Assembly (NCBI GenBank): GCA_030606465.1
Contig: JAUWGL010000009.1
Span: forward strand, 1 to 12,482
Source of the DNA: Thermoplasmata archaeon
GTDB lineage: Archaea > Thermoplasmatota > E2 > DHVEG-1
DNA length: 12,482 bases
Reading direction: 5' to 3'
Below the pieces are notes generated by a model. It did no database searches. It was not told the DNA's origin and saw only the letters and a list, made by a program, of their open reading frames with translations. This document shows, one piece after another, positions 1 to 7,960 of this stretch (its first letter is position 1; each line of letters starts with the position of its first letter). The position numbers and the translations under genes were made by a program.

Positions 1-129
1 AGGATGAAGATCATAATTGCTTTCATTATTTGTTTTTTCTTCATCTGATGTTATTTTTAAACCTGTTGTTGTAAAACCCCCCAGTAAAAACATGCCTATT
101 ATAAAAACTATAAATATATTTTTTTTCAT
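1..129 (-). CDS. N-terminus of a secreted protein, cut by window edge
   Basis: Only the first 43 codons are in the window; the frame is open to the left edge. The N-terminus (MKKNIFIVFIIGMFLLGGF) is a classic signal peptide or membrane anchor: two lysines, then about 17 hydrophobic residues, then a polar stretch rich in T, E, N and D. The start at 129 is supported by a strong Shine-Dalgarno (GGGAGGT, 142-136 on the minus strand) 6 nt upstream and a TATA-like palindrome at 161-170. The signal peptide resembles that of the papain-like protease in this window (shared pattern V/I-F-V/I-I-x-G-M-F-L), so it may be another exported enzyme or surface protein. The mature domain lies outside the window and its function cannot be told. 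Confidence 0.75.
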   Translation of the reverse strand, partial: MKKNIFIVFIIGMFLLGGFTTTGLKITSDEEKTNNESNYDLHP

Positions 130-135
130 CTATAT

Positions 136-142
136 ACCTCCC
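136..142 (-). promoter_or_regulatory. Shine-Dalgarno site of the left-edge secreted gene
   Basis: The minus strand reads GGGAGGT with a 6-nt spacer before the ATG at 129. This is a near-perfect anti-16S match and fixes the start of the partial gene. Confidence 0.7.
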
Positions 143-160
143 AAATTCCAAAAAATTCAA

Positions 161-170
161 TTTATATAAA
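161..170 (-). promoter_or_regulatory. candidate TATA box of the left-edge secreted gene
   Basis: TTTATATAAA is a perfect 10-nt palindrome whose centre is about 36 nt before the ATG at 129. Archaeal transcription starts about 25 nt downstream of the TATA centre, so the leader would be about 10 nt and would just include the Shine-Dalgarno. The palindrome could also serve the plus strand, but topA begins 142 nt away. Confidence 0.4.
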
Positions 171-197
171 TGTATTTTATTAATTTAACTCTTTTGC

Positions 198-217
198 ATT
201 CAAGACAAATCTTGAAT
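198..217. repeat. perfect 8-bp inverted repeat in a divergent intergenic region
   Basis: ATTCAAGA, CAAA, TCTTGAAT: two perfect 8-nt arms around a 4-nt spacer, between the left-edge secreted gene (start 129) and topA (start 312). No T-run follows on either strand, so a terminator is unlikely. The position between two divergent promoters fits a binding site for a dimeric regulator, but this is an inference from symmetry alone. Confidence 0.4.
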
Positions 218-263
218 ATTTCTATAAATTCTTCATATTCTTTCTTCTATCAGCGCAAACTAA

Positions 264-282
264 TATATAATAGCGGTATATG
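264..282 (+). promoter_or_regulatory. candidate topA promoter region (two TATA-like elements)
   Basis: Two TATA-like stretches precede topA: TATATAA (264-270) and TATATG (277-282). The second lies about 30-35 nt before the ATG at 312, a spacing seen at other starts in this window; the first would give a leader of about 20 nt. No clear Shine-Dalgarno precedes the ATG. Which element is used cannot be decided from sequence. Confidence 0.3.
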
Positions 283-311
283 TTCTGTAAAAAAACCAAT
301 CTGGAATTATA

Positions 312-2327
312 ATGAAACTTGTAATCTGTGAGAAAAACATTGCAGCAAGAAGAATTGCTTACATTCTTTCTGGTGGAAAATCAAAAAGTACAAGACTTGG
401 AAAAACCCCGGTTTATGAATTTGATAAGGATGGGGAGCACTGGCAGGTTGTTGGTTTACGAGGACATATTATTAATCTTGATTACCCTGCAGGTTTTAAC
501 CAATGGAGTAAAATCCATCCTCGTGAGCTTATTGATGTTGAACCTATAAAAAAAGTAAGTGAAAAAAGTATTGCTGCAGCATTAAAAACCCTTGCAGAAA
601 AACATCCTTTTTTAATTATCGCTACTGATTTTGACCGTGAAGGAGAACTCATTGGCGTGGAAATCGTTGATCTACTCAAGGGTTATAATAAAAGTATCAA
701 CCTGATTAAAAGAGCTAAATTTAGTGCTATTACAGGTTATGAAATCAAAAAAGCTTTTGATCAGTTGGAGGAGGTTGATTATAATCTTTCAAGTGCTGGT
801 GAATCACGTCAGGCTATTGATCTTATATGGGGTGCGGTTCTTACAAGATTTATCTCACTCACCTCTCACCGGTTTGGTAGAGATTTTCTTTCTATTGGCC
901 GTGTTCAATCACCTACTCTTGCATTGCTTGTAAAACGTGAAAAAGAAATTAAGGGTTTTAAACCTGAAACATTTTGGAAGATTATTGCTGTTTTAGAAAA
1001 AAATAAAATCTTTAATGCAACACATAGTGAGGGGCAATTTTGGGATGAAAAACAGGTTAAAACTATTTATGAAAAAATAAAAAATGCTAAGGAAGCAACT
1101 GTTAAAAAGGTTGATAAAAAAATTGTTAAAGAATTCCCTCCTTCTCCTTTTAACACTACATCTTTTTTACAAACCGCAACATATCTTGGGCTGTCAGCAA
1201 CACGTGCTATGAGTATTGCTGAAGAGTTGTACATGTCTGGTCTTATTTCTTATCCACGTACTGATAACACAGTCTATCCTGGGTCATTGAACATCAAAGG
1301 TATTTTACAAAAACTTTCAAATTCATCTTTTTCAAAAGAAGTCGCTGAGGTTCTTAACAATGGACGGAAATATCCAACTCGTGGTAAAAAAATGACAACA
1401 GATCACCCTCCGATTCACCCGGTGGGAGTACCCGCTGGAGGACTCACAGGTGAAAAAAGAAAAATCTATGAACTTATTGTCAGGCGTTTCCTAGCAACCC
1501 TTGCTAAGGATGCTATTTCAGAAACCGTTGATGTTTCTTTGGATATATCTGGTGAAGAGTTTAAAACAAAGGGTTACAGGGTTGTTGAGTCAAATTGGAA
1601 AAGCATATATACTTATATCAGGGATAAAACTAAGCCTTTACCTGAACTAGTTGAGGGTGAAAAAATTGTTGTTTCTAAAATTAATTTAAAAGAGGATCAG
1701 ACGAAACCACCGAAACGATACACTCAGGGTTCTTTGATTACCACTATGGAGGGTCTTTCTCTGGGTACTAAATCAACACGTCATGAGATAATTAACAAGT
1801 TGCATAATAGGAAATATATCACTCTTACTCCATTGGCTCCTACGCCTACAGCTGTTGCAGTGATTGATGCGCTTGATGGTTGTGATGTGATTGAACCTAA
1901 GATGACAGCTGTTCTAGAAAGTGATATGGATGCGATTTCTGAGGGAAAAAAGACTCTTGAGGAAACAGTCAATGAGTCAAGGCAGATGCTTACAAATGTG
2001 ATGAAAGAACTTGAAAAGGATAAAGATAAAATTAAAAAAAGCATTCAAACTGCTTCTACTCAGCAGGATACTATTGGTAAATGCCCATTGTGCGGTAAGA
2101 ACATGGTTGTCCGGTTTTCTAAAAATAGGAAACGTTTTGTTGGCTGCACTGGTTTTCCTGATTGTAAAAATACTTATCCTCTTCCACAGAAAGGCTATAT
2201 TAATCCAACTCAAAAAACCTGTGATACATGTAATGCTCCTATTGTTAGAGTTAAAGCCAAGGAGAAAAGAGCATGGGAGTTATGTATTAACCCGAATTGT
2301 TCCTCGAAGAAACCTAAAAAGAGATAA
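312..2327 (+). CDS. topA: DNA topoisomerase I (type IA)
   Basis: Relaxes negatively supercoiled DNA by cutting one strand through a 5'-phosphotyrosine and passing the other strand. Visible features of the 671-residue protein: an N-terminal Toprim domain with the acidic residue E7 (ICEKN) and the metal-binding DxDxE motif D106/D108/E110 (ATDFDREGE); the FLSIGRVQSPTL block (192-203) of the central domain; the active-site motif SYPRTD with catalytic Tyr314; and EGLSLGTKSTR (480-490). The C-terminus has a CxxC...C...C zinc finger (C591, C594, C612, C618) and a second Cys4 cluster (C637, C640, C658, C663), then a lysine-rich tail. All key residues are present and the length is normal for archaeal TopA. 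There is no helicase domain, so it is not reverse gyrase. It stands alone, divergent from the left-edge gene and convergent with the M14 peptidase gene. Confidence 0.96.
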   Translation: MKLVICEKNIAARRIAYILSGGKSKSTRLGKTPVYEFDKDGEHWQVVGLRGHIINLDYPAGFNQWSKIHPRELIDVEPIKKVSEKSIAAALKTLAEKHPFLIIATDFDREGELIGVEIVDLLKGYNKSINLIKRAKFSAITGYEIKKAFDQLEEVDYNLSSAGESRQAIDLIWGAVLTRFISLTSHRFGRDFLSIGRVQSPTLALLVKREKEIKGFKPETFWKIIAVLEKNKIFNATHSEGQFWDEKQVKTIYEKIKNAKEATVKKVDKKIVKEFPPSPFNTTSFLQTATYLGLSATRAMSIAEELYMSGLISYPRTDNTVYPGSLNIKGILQKLSNSSFSKEVAEVLNNGRKYPTRGKKMTTDHPPIHPVGVPAGGLTGEKRKIYELIVRRFLATLAKDAISETVDVSLDISGEEFKTKGYRVVESNWKSIYTYIRDKTKPLPELVEGEKIVVSKINLKEDQTKPPKRYTQGSLITTMEGLSLGTKSTRHEIINKLHNRKYITLTPLAPTPTAVAVIDALDGCDVIEPKMTAVLESDMDAISEGKKTLEETVNESRQMLTNVMKELEKDKDKIKKSIQTASTQQDTIGKCPLCGKNMVVRFSKNRKRFVGCTGFPDCKNTYPLPQKGYINPTQKTCDTCNAPIVRVKAKEKRAWELCINPNCSSKKPKKR

Positions 2328-2346
2328 GATTTTGTTGACAAATCGG

Positions 2347-2356
2347 TTTTTTTTTT
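2347..2356 (+). terminator. poly-T terminator of topA
   Basis: A run of ten T residues begins 20 nt after the topA stop codon, inside the 33-nt gap to the convergent M14 gene. Archaeal RNA polymerase terminates at such runs without needing a hairpin. On the minus strand the same run is poly-A and cannot terminate the M14 transcript, which probably reads into the 3' end of topA. Confidence 0.65.
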
Positions 2357-2360
2357 AATT

Positions 2361-3539
2361 TTATTGAAGTGGCGTTGGTGGTACTCCATCTGGCAATGAT
2401 GGTTGAATATCAGGTGTTTTCCAATTATGAAGATTTTCAATATTTACTAGGAGATACATAAAAACTGGTAGAGTTGTTTTCATCCAGTGAACAAGATTAT
2501 CATGTTTCCCTCCACCAGCACCAGGTTCATAAGCCTTCGATAATATTTCAAAGGTAAATGAAGGAATTCGAAATTCTTTGAAACACCAATCAGTTGCTGT
2601 GCCACTCGCCGCATAACTATACCCCTCAAAACTCATATCTCCATCTTCATATTCTGTATTTTCGACAACCCATTCAATTACATAATCATGAATCTTTTCT
2701 TCCTGATTTGAGAGTTCAAAAGGTGGTTTAAAAACATGCCAAGGACTACTAATAGTATGAACCGCAGTGTGACAGTTTACATAAAAAGAAAAATCAGAAT
2801 TATCAAGTTCTCTCATAAAGTCCCTAAGTGCTTGAGTTTCTGGTTCTGAAAACGCCCGACGGCCACTATTTGTAAGAAATAAAGGAAAATTTGGAAACCA
2901 CTTATGTAAACGATCGAATCTTAGGTAAGGAATTTTAATCCGGCCAAATAACTTACCTAAGGGCATACTATGTCCTCTTATTCTGCCGAAATCAACATCA
3001 AAATTACGATTCAAATCAATACCATTTTCATTAAATCTATCATCTATTTGTCTCCCATCAGGGTTCAATAAAGGAACAATAAAAACTTCAGTAGTATTTA
3101 GAATGTCAGTAACTGTTTCATTGCTATCAAAATTAATTAAAAGATAATCAGTTAGATACAAACAAGCTTCTCCAGCTTCCCATTCACAACCATGTATACC
3201 ACCATCGATTAGACATGATAATTTTGCCTGAGTATTTTTTTCATTTGTTATTCTAATACACCAAATATCCTTACCTAAAACACTTTTACCTATAGAAAAA
3301 ACATTCACTAAATCAGGATATTTAACCTTAAAATCTGCTAATTCATCGGTTGTCTCATAGTAATCATGATATTCTCCATCCTTCCAATCTGGTAGTATAG
3401 ATGGGTGGTCCATTTTTATTTCCGGGGGTTCTCCTGTTTTCTTTGATTTCTGTTCTTCTTCAATACAACCAGTAAACATTACCAAAAGTAAAATGCTACT
3501 TAGAAAAAGTACTTTCAGATGAGATATTTTCTTCTTCAT
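2361..3539 (-). CDS. secreted lipoprotein M14 zinc carboxypeptidase
   Basis: Zinc metallopeptidase of the carboxypeptidase A family (M14), which removes C-terminal residues from peptides. The 392-residue protein starts with a signal peptide ending in a lipobox (LVMFTGC, Cys25), then an acidic and lysine-rich linker, so it is probably lipid-anchored on the outer face of the membrane. Visible catalytic features: zinc ligands H116 and E119 (GGIHGCEWEAGEA, the HxxE motif), PLLNPDGR (156-163), substrate-binding NRNF with R178, SEPET (231-235), third zinc ligand H257 (NCHTAVH) and catalytic E331 (SFTFEIL). Every expected residue is present, so it should be active. There is no long propeptide. The gene begins 10 nt after the stop of the papain-like protease gene and is very likely co-transcribed with it. 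The upstream AGGT is only a weak ribosome site. Substrate preference cannot be read reliably. Confidence 0.93.
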   Translation of the reverse strand: MKKKISHLKVLFLSSILLLVMFTGCIEEEQKSKKTGEPPEIKMDHPSILPDWKDGEYHDYYETTDELADFKVKYPDLVNVFSIGKSVLGKDIWCIRITNEKNTQAKLSCLIDGGIHGCEWEAGEACLYLTDYLLINFDSNETVTDILNTTEVFIVPLLNPDGRQIDDRFNENGIDLNRNFDVDFGRIRGHSMPLGKLFGRIKIPYLRFDRLHKWFPNFPLFLTNSGRRAFSEPETQALRDFMRELDNSDFSFYVNCHTAVHTISSPWHVFKPPFELSNQEEKIHDYVIEWVVENTEYEDGDMSFEGYSYAASGTATDWCFKEFRIPSFTFEILSKAYEPGAGGGKHDNLVHWMKTTLPVFMYLLVNIENLHNWKTPDIQPSLPDGVPPTPLQ

Positions 3540-3549
3540 TTCTTACTAC

Positions 3550-5235
3550 CTAGTATGGTTGTTTTGATGGAAACCAGTCAATATTTATCCATGGTATATT
3601 TTTATTGGTAATGTTTCCTTTAATGATTCTTGGAATAAGTTTAGCCCAGTCACTCCAATAATTATGTCTCCATCTGTTTAAAAACGAGTTAATAAATATG
3701 GCTTGTTCCTGGTTATCTATGAAATTATTGTTTTTTATCATGTTTTTATTTGAGTTGTCAAGTTTTATACCTATGTTGTTGTTTTTAAATGAATTGTTAT
3801 CTTTGATTATGTTATCATTTGATGCGGCTCTTAGGTATATGCCGCAGTCTTTGTTATCACAGATTGTGTTTCCAATGATGGTGCTTTGGCCCCATTCAGA
3901 TTCAATACCATTGTCTTTGTTGTTTTGTATTATGTTTCCTTCTATTTGATTGTTAATCGAAGCAAGTAAGTATATGCCTTGATTATTATTTTGTATTATG
4001 TTGTCTTTGATTGTGTTTGAGCATCCTGTAAGTAAATAAATTCCCATATTATTGTCTTGTATGATATTGTTAATAATTGTTACATTTGCATCTTTCATTA
4101 AGTATTTTGAACGAACTACTATCCCTGCAGAGTATAGTTTTTTACTGCTATTTTGAATTGTAAAATCAGATATTTTTACTTCTTTTGCTGTAATATTTAC
4201 AACATTTTTATAACAGCACCCATCAATAATTGTATTAGTTTTGTCTTCTCCTTTAAGTTTTATGGCTTTATTTATTACGACGTTTTCCTGGTAGGTTCCA
4301 TTATTAACATAGACAGTGTACCCATCGTTCGCATTGTCAATACCCTCCTGAATTGATTTATAAGGATGTTCTTCTGTTCCATCTCGTGGCTCTTCTACAT
4401 CGTCATCATCAACATAGATAATTGGAAACTTTCCATAAACATCTGTTATATAAATCGAAAATTCTTCGATGCTGCATTGACCATATTCTATTTTAAACCA
4501 GCCATCTTCACCCCATTTAGTTCCCCAACTATTTTTAACAATCCAGTAACCCGGATCATCATTGTATCCAACGATTGTGACCATATGTGGAGCTATAGCT
4601 TGCCCCCAAGTATGTCTGTATATGCCTCTTTGATAAACCATGAAATCCTTATAAAGAAAGAGATAAGTTGGGATTGGACCATAAGTCATTAAAGCATTTT
4701 TTATAGCAACAGGATCATTAGGTAGAAAACCCCAGTCAGCGATTTTAACAGCTCTACTCTGCCAACAATCACAAGTAGTGTTAGGCGGAAACATTTTTGC
4801 TTCATCCGGATAAGGCCAACATGCTTCATCAGGAATCCCTTCTTCTTTTAGGTAATTCATGTTTTTATCAGGATATGAACCCCATTCGAGAGATGGATCA
4901 CAATGAAACCATAAATGCGCTTCAGAAAGATCACATCCAAAAGGATAACCCACCTTGTATTGAACCATTGTTTCAACAGCGGCAACAATAGCAAAGGTTT
5001 CACAACTACTAAACGGGATCTGGCTTCTTATTGGTGTAACAAAATCAACACCGTCGCGATCACGCCAACTAAAATATGATGGTAATCCCTCTGCAGATCG
5101 AACATCAATCGGCTTTTCAATACTGTGCTTTTCTGTTTCTGATATCTGAACCTTTAAACTTGTTCCCAAAGACGTTGTTAGACTTGATGCTAAAAACATG
5201 CCTAAAATCACAAAAACAACTATTCCCCGTTTCAT
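3550..5235 (-). CDS. secreted papain-family (C1) protease fused to a NosD-type beta-helix
   Basis: Numbering is from the ATG at 5235 (561 residues). Residues 1-25 form a signal peptide (MKRGIVVFVILGMFLASSL). A papain-like domain spans about 51-265: oxyanion Gln72, nucleophile Cys78 (RSQIPFSSCETFA), His217 (APHMVTIVGYN) and Asn235 (WIVKNSWGTKWGEDGWF). The Gln-to-Cys spacing equals that of papain, but the Trp that normally follows the catalytic Cys is Glu and a nearby disulfide Cys is Phe. There is no inhibitory propeptide of usual length; only about 25 residues separate the signal from the protease. A NosD-like region follows (YVDDDD at 274, YKSIQEGIDNANDGYTVYVNNGTY, then beta-helix rungs to about 517). 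The tail (NYWSDW...IPWINIDWFP) resembles an ending often seen on archaeal beta-helix proteins. An in-frame GTG at 5331 was rejected: it overlaps the upstream gene and would place 32 extra residues before the signal peptide. A TATA box sits 29-36 nt upstream. Confidence 0.9.
   Translation of the reverse strand: MKRGIVVFVILGMFLASSLTTSLGTSLKVQISETEKHSIEKPIDVRSAEGLPSYFSWRDRDGVDFVTPIRSQIPFSSCETFAIVAAVETMVQYKVGYPFGCDLSEAHLWFHCDPSLEWGSYPDKNMNYLKEEGIPDEACWPYPDEAKMFPPNTTCDCWQSRAVKIADWGFLPNDPVAIKNALMTYGPIPTYLFLYKDFMVYQRGIYRHTWGQAIAPHMVTIVGYNDDPGYWIVKNSWGTKWGEDGWFKIEYGQCSIEEFSIYITDVYGKFPIIYVDDDDVEEPRDGTEEHPYKSIQEGIDNANDGYTVYVNNGTYQENVVINKAIKLKGEDKTNTIIDGCCYKNVVNITAKEVKISDFTIQNSSKKLYSAGIVVRSKYLMKDANVTIINNIIQDNNMGIYLLTGCSNTIKDNIIQNNNQGIYLLASINNQIEGNIIQNNKDNGIESEWGQSTIIGNTICDNKDCGIYLRAASNDNIIKDNNSFKNNNIGIKLDNSNKNMIKNNNFIDNQEQAIFINSFLNRWRHNYWSDWAKLIPRIIKGNITNKNIPWINIDWFPSKQPY
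3685..4071 (-). repeat. beta-helix rung repeats of the C1-NosD protein
   Basis: Six imperfect repeats of about 22-24 residues (protein positions about 389-517) with the pattern N-x-I-I-x-x-N-x-x-G-I-x-L. Examples are NNIIQDNNMGIYL, DNIIQNNNQGIYL and GNIIQNNKDNGIE. This is the signature of a right-handed parallel beta-helix of the NosD/carbohydrate-binding type. The repeats are asparagine-rich, as is common in such helices. Confidence 0.8.
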
Positions 5236-5263
5236 CTTTATATTCCGCCATAATATAATATAC

Positions 5264-5271
5264 TTTATAAA
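5264..5271 (-). promoter_or_regulatory. candidate TATA box of the C1-NosD protease gene (with overlapping T7 run)
   Basis: TTTATAAA lies 29-36 nt before the ATG at 5235, predicting a transcript that starts almost at the start codon. Only a weak GGCGG precedes the ATG. A T7 run (5275-5269 on the minus strand) overlaps the box and could end some transcripts of the upstream gene. The protease may therefore have its own promoter in addition to read-through. Confidence 0.5.
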
Positions 5272-5317
5272 AAAATAATGTAATAAATAGATATAAACAT
5301 TTTGGATACAAATATGT

Positions 5318-7924
5318 TTATCTTTTACCACGTTTTTTAAAGATAGATATATACACCATAATCAACGCAATAACAATTAGACAACAAAGCAATATTATCA
5401 ATAAACCATTTGAAGCTGGTGTTTTTCCTTTAACTTCTTTCTCTATGATCTCATCTGTTTGTGGATCTAAAGCATAAACAGTGTCTTCTACTTCAAAATA
5501 AACAACTCCCTCGTCAATAAATGGATCCGAATGAATCGCAGTAGTAAGATAACTATTCGCATCATCTTTTAAGAAATATCCTGGCGTAAAACTCCATGCG
5601 AGATCTCCATCTGTTTTATCTAATGCATAAAACCTGCCATCATCACAGCCGAAGAACACATATTCACCATAAACAATAGGAGAAGAATGTATAGCTGATT
5701 TACAAGTAAAAAACCATTCCAAATCTCCGTTATCCTCATCGAATGCATAAAAATTATGGTCAAGTCCACCAACAAAAATCTTACCATTAGCAACTATCGG
5801 TGTCGAATCGATCCCCCAACCAGTTTCATAACTCCATTTAACATCACCATTACTTGAATCTAAAGCATAAACATGTCCATCCCAAGATCCAACAAACACC
5901 ATCTTATCATTCGCACATGGTGAAGCAGTTATCGGGCCATTAGTTTTCTTCTTCCAAAGCAATTTATTACTATCAACATCAAAACTGTAACAAGTATCAT
6001 CAGAACCAACATAGATACTACTTCCTTTAACCTCAGATAAATATGCAGGATGAGAAAACGTCTGCTCCCAGATTTTCTTACCTGAAACAGAGTCAAATCC
6101 ATACATCCCTCCATCAGAACTACTAACAATCACTAAATCCTCATTAAAAACAGGTTTAGACACCACACCAACATCTTGTTTCCATTTAATTCTCCCTGTT
6201 TCTTTATCAACAGTAAATATGCCCTTATCTGAACCAACATACAACATATCTTTTGAAACAGATGTTTTTAAAACCCTTCCATCTATTTTCCTCGTCCAGA
6301 CTTCATCTTTACCATTCAAAGACATGGCTTTTATCTTCCCAGATGAACTACCTTTAAAGATAGTATTATCAGATATAGTAATTGAAGAATAATCATCATC
6401 AGGTAAGGTATTTAAATCGGATTGCCAAAGTAACATACTTTCTTTCAAAGCCTCATCTTGTTTTTCCTGTCTTAAAAAAGAATTTGGACTGGATAAAGGA
6501 GGATAAACTTCTACCCATCCAACAGATGGCAGATCTGTAATACCTTTAAACGTATTTTCCCACTGACCGGTAGGAGTCCATGTAGTACCATTAGGATTCC
6601 CCATATATGCTAAAAACCCAAAATTCTCCATTAACTTAGAGCTAGTGATTTTCCCATCGGAGCTTGGTTTACATATAGGAAATGTACCAAGAATGGTTTT
6701 TCCCAGTTCTAAATCAATTTTCCCATAATACTCTCTTTCAATTTCTCTGAATTTATCAACCCGTGCATTGACAATATCTGGGAAAATTTTAATTATCGCT
6801 TGATATAGAACTAAAGGAACTCCATATATTTCTCTTTTAACTTTCTTATCATGAGGATAATTACAAGACCAATAAAAGCCATTGTATGTCCGCTTAATAG
6901 GGGTATTATATAATGCGAGTTCAATAGAAGCTATCTCTCCGGTTTTTGTATCACCAATTAACCATTCACATGCATATAACCCATTATTTCCATCTTTTAG
7001 ATTTTTTATTACATCGTCAATGCTATCAGAGTATTGAATTGCTAATCTGGATCTAACCGGAATGGATACGCCGTTTTTCTTCCATGGTCCTTGTGGGTAG
7101 GTTGTTTCTGTTAGGACTATTCCTTTTTCATTTTGGTAATAATCTGTCATGCTGGTTATTGTACCTGGTGGGCAGGCCATTATGAATCTATTTCCTGTTG
7201 ATGGTTTGACATCAAGAATTATGTTGAATCTCTCGGGGATATAAAGCCAGTGGACGTGGGTTGAGTGGGCAATTACTATTCCTCCATCAGTTGTGGCATC
7301 TCCTGTTGCAATAAAGGCACTGCATGATCCACCTTGTTCTTTAGAAAATAAGTTTTTTATTCCTTGAATCGCTCCTCTTAGAGGATGGAATCCCTCTTTG
7401 GAGTACTCATAGCTGAACCAGCAATCTACAACTTCATTATTTACTAGTATGTCGTCAAATTCAACTGGGTGGCCATGGATCATTCCGCCTCGGTCTTTTA
7501 CTCCAGCGGCTACGCCTTTCATTTCTTCTATATATTCTTCGGGATAATGTTCTAAAAACCATCTTTTGGCTTTTGATTTGCAGTATTCCCACCATAATGC
7601 AGACACGTCATCATAACGAGGAGAGGTTACGTCCATTGGTAATCTCTTGAAGATTTTTTGGGTATAACCCCAATTGCTCCATCTAATCATCATATCTACA
7701 ATTTCATCTGCTGCTAGATATCCATATTGATATCCCCTCTCATAGGGTTCTCCTTCTATATGGATATAAACCCAGCCCATTATGTTGTATCTATAGCCTT
7801 TACCGTAACTTGTAGGAGCTTGTGTTGAGTTTTGTTCATCTGACATACTTATAGCAGTAATTGATATCATAGAAGGTGTTATCAGTAATAGACATGTAAC
7901 TACAACACAATATCTTTTTAACAT
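5318..7924 (-). CDS. surface-anchored Ntn-hydrolase (C45/phospholipase-B-like) with PQQ propeller
   Basis: Numbering is from the ATG at 7924 (868 residues). The protein starts with a signal peptide (MLKRYCVVVTCLLLITPSM). Residues about 45-480 form an Ntn-hydrolase domain of the C45/phospholipase-B-like type: GEPYERGYQYG (58-68), EFDDILVNNEVVDC (155-168), the likely nucleophile Cys201 in GGSCSAF, IAHSTHVHW (218-226) and EWLIGDTKTGEIA (320-332). In these families the chain is cut before the nucleophile Cys, which then hydrolyses an amide or acyl bond; that activity is inferred here. Residues about 515-828 hold eight propeller repeats ending in motifs such as YALDSSNGDVKW. A transmembrane helix (840-861) and a basic tail (KKRGKR) anchor it with the enzyme outside. 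A longer frame from 8140 was rejected: its 72 extra residues would hide the signal peptide and overlap the divergent gene. No ribosome site precedes the ATG, but a TATA box does. The substrate is unknown. Confidence 0.85.
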   Translation of the reverse strand: MLKRYCVVVTCLLLITPSMISITAISMSDEQNSTQAPTSYGKGYRYNIMGWVYIHIEGEPYERGYQYGYLAADEIVDMMIRWSNWGYTQKIFKRLPMDVTSPRYDDVSALWWEYCKSKAKRWFLEHYPEEYIEEMKGVAAGVKDRGGMIHGHPVEFDDILVNNEVVDCWFSYEYSKEGFHPLRGAIQGIKNLFSKEQGGSCSAFIATGDATTDGGIVIAHSTHVHWLYIPERFNIILDVKPSTGNRFIMACPPGTITSMTDYYQNEKGIVLTETTYPQGPWKKNGVSIPVRSRLAIQYSDSIDDVIKNLKDGNNGLYACEWLIGDTKTGEIASIELALYNTPIKRTYNGFYWSCNYPHDKKVKREIYGVPLVLYQAIIKIFPDIVNARVDKFREIEREYYGKIDLELGKTILGTFPICKPSSDGKITSSKLMENFGFLAYMGNPNGTTWTPTGQWENTFKGITDLPSVGWVEVYPPLSSPNSFLRQEKQDEALKESMLLWQSDLNTLPDDDYSSITISDNTIFKGSSSGKIKAMSLNGKDEVWTRKIDGRVLKTSVSKDMLYVGSDKGIFTVDKETGRIKWKQDVGVVSKPVFNEDLVIVSSSDGGMYGFDSVSGKKIWEQTFSHPAYLSEVKGSSIYVGSDDTCYSFDVDSNKLLWKKKTNGPITASPCANDKMVFVGSWDGHVYALDSSNGDVKWSYETGWGIDSTPIVANGKIFVGGLDHNFYAFDEDNGDLEWFFTCKSAIHSSPIVYGEYVFFGCDDGRFYALDKTDGDLAWSFTPGYFLKDDANSYLTTAIHSDPFIDEGVVYFEVEDTVYALDPQTDEIIEKEVKGKTPASNGLLIILLCCLIVIALIMVYISIFKKRGKR
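5441..6382 (-). repeat. eight PQQ/BamB-type propeller repeats
   Basis: Eight blade motifs of the form (Y/F)-x-x-D-x-x-(S/T/N)-G-x-(I/V/L)-x-W occur in the C-terminal half of the Ntn-hydrolase, beginning at protein residues about 532, 570, 608, 646, 686, 726, 766 and 817. The spacing is 38, 38, 38, 40, 40, 40 and 51 residues. The first (KAMSLNGKDEVW) and last (YALDPQTDEIIE) are the most diverged. The count fits an eight-bladed propeller, probably used for binding rather than catalysis. Confidence 0.8.
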
Positions 7925-7952
7925 TATTATATTATTAATTGTATAATTATAA

Positions 7953-7960
7953 TATTTAAA
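7953..7960 (-). promoter_or_regulatory. candidate TATA box of the Ntn-hydrolase gene
   Basis: TTTAAATA lies 29-36 nt before the ATG at 7924, the same spacing as for the C1-NosD gene. It predicts transcription starting within a few nt of the ATG. This agrees with the absence of a Shine-Dalgarno and supports the shortened start over the longer open frame. Confidence 0.5.

Noticed and set aside
3685..4071. Repeated AT-rich units that could suggest a CRISPR or DNA repeat array
   Set aside because: The similarity is at protein level (beta-helix rungs); the nucleotide units are imperfect, about 66-72 nt, with no unique spacers.
4366..4692. 108-residue plus-strand reading frame opposite the papain-like domain
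   Set aside because: Antisense to conserved catalytic motifs, with no start signal and no family features.
5236..5331. GTG start extending the C1-NosD protease by 32 residues
   Set aside because: It overlaps the upstream gene by 14 nt, places extra residues before a clean signal peptide and includes the candidate TATA box.
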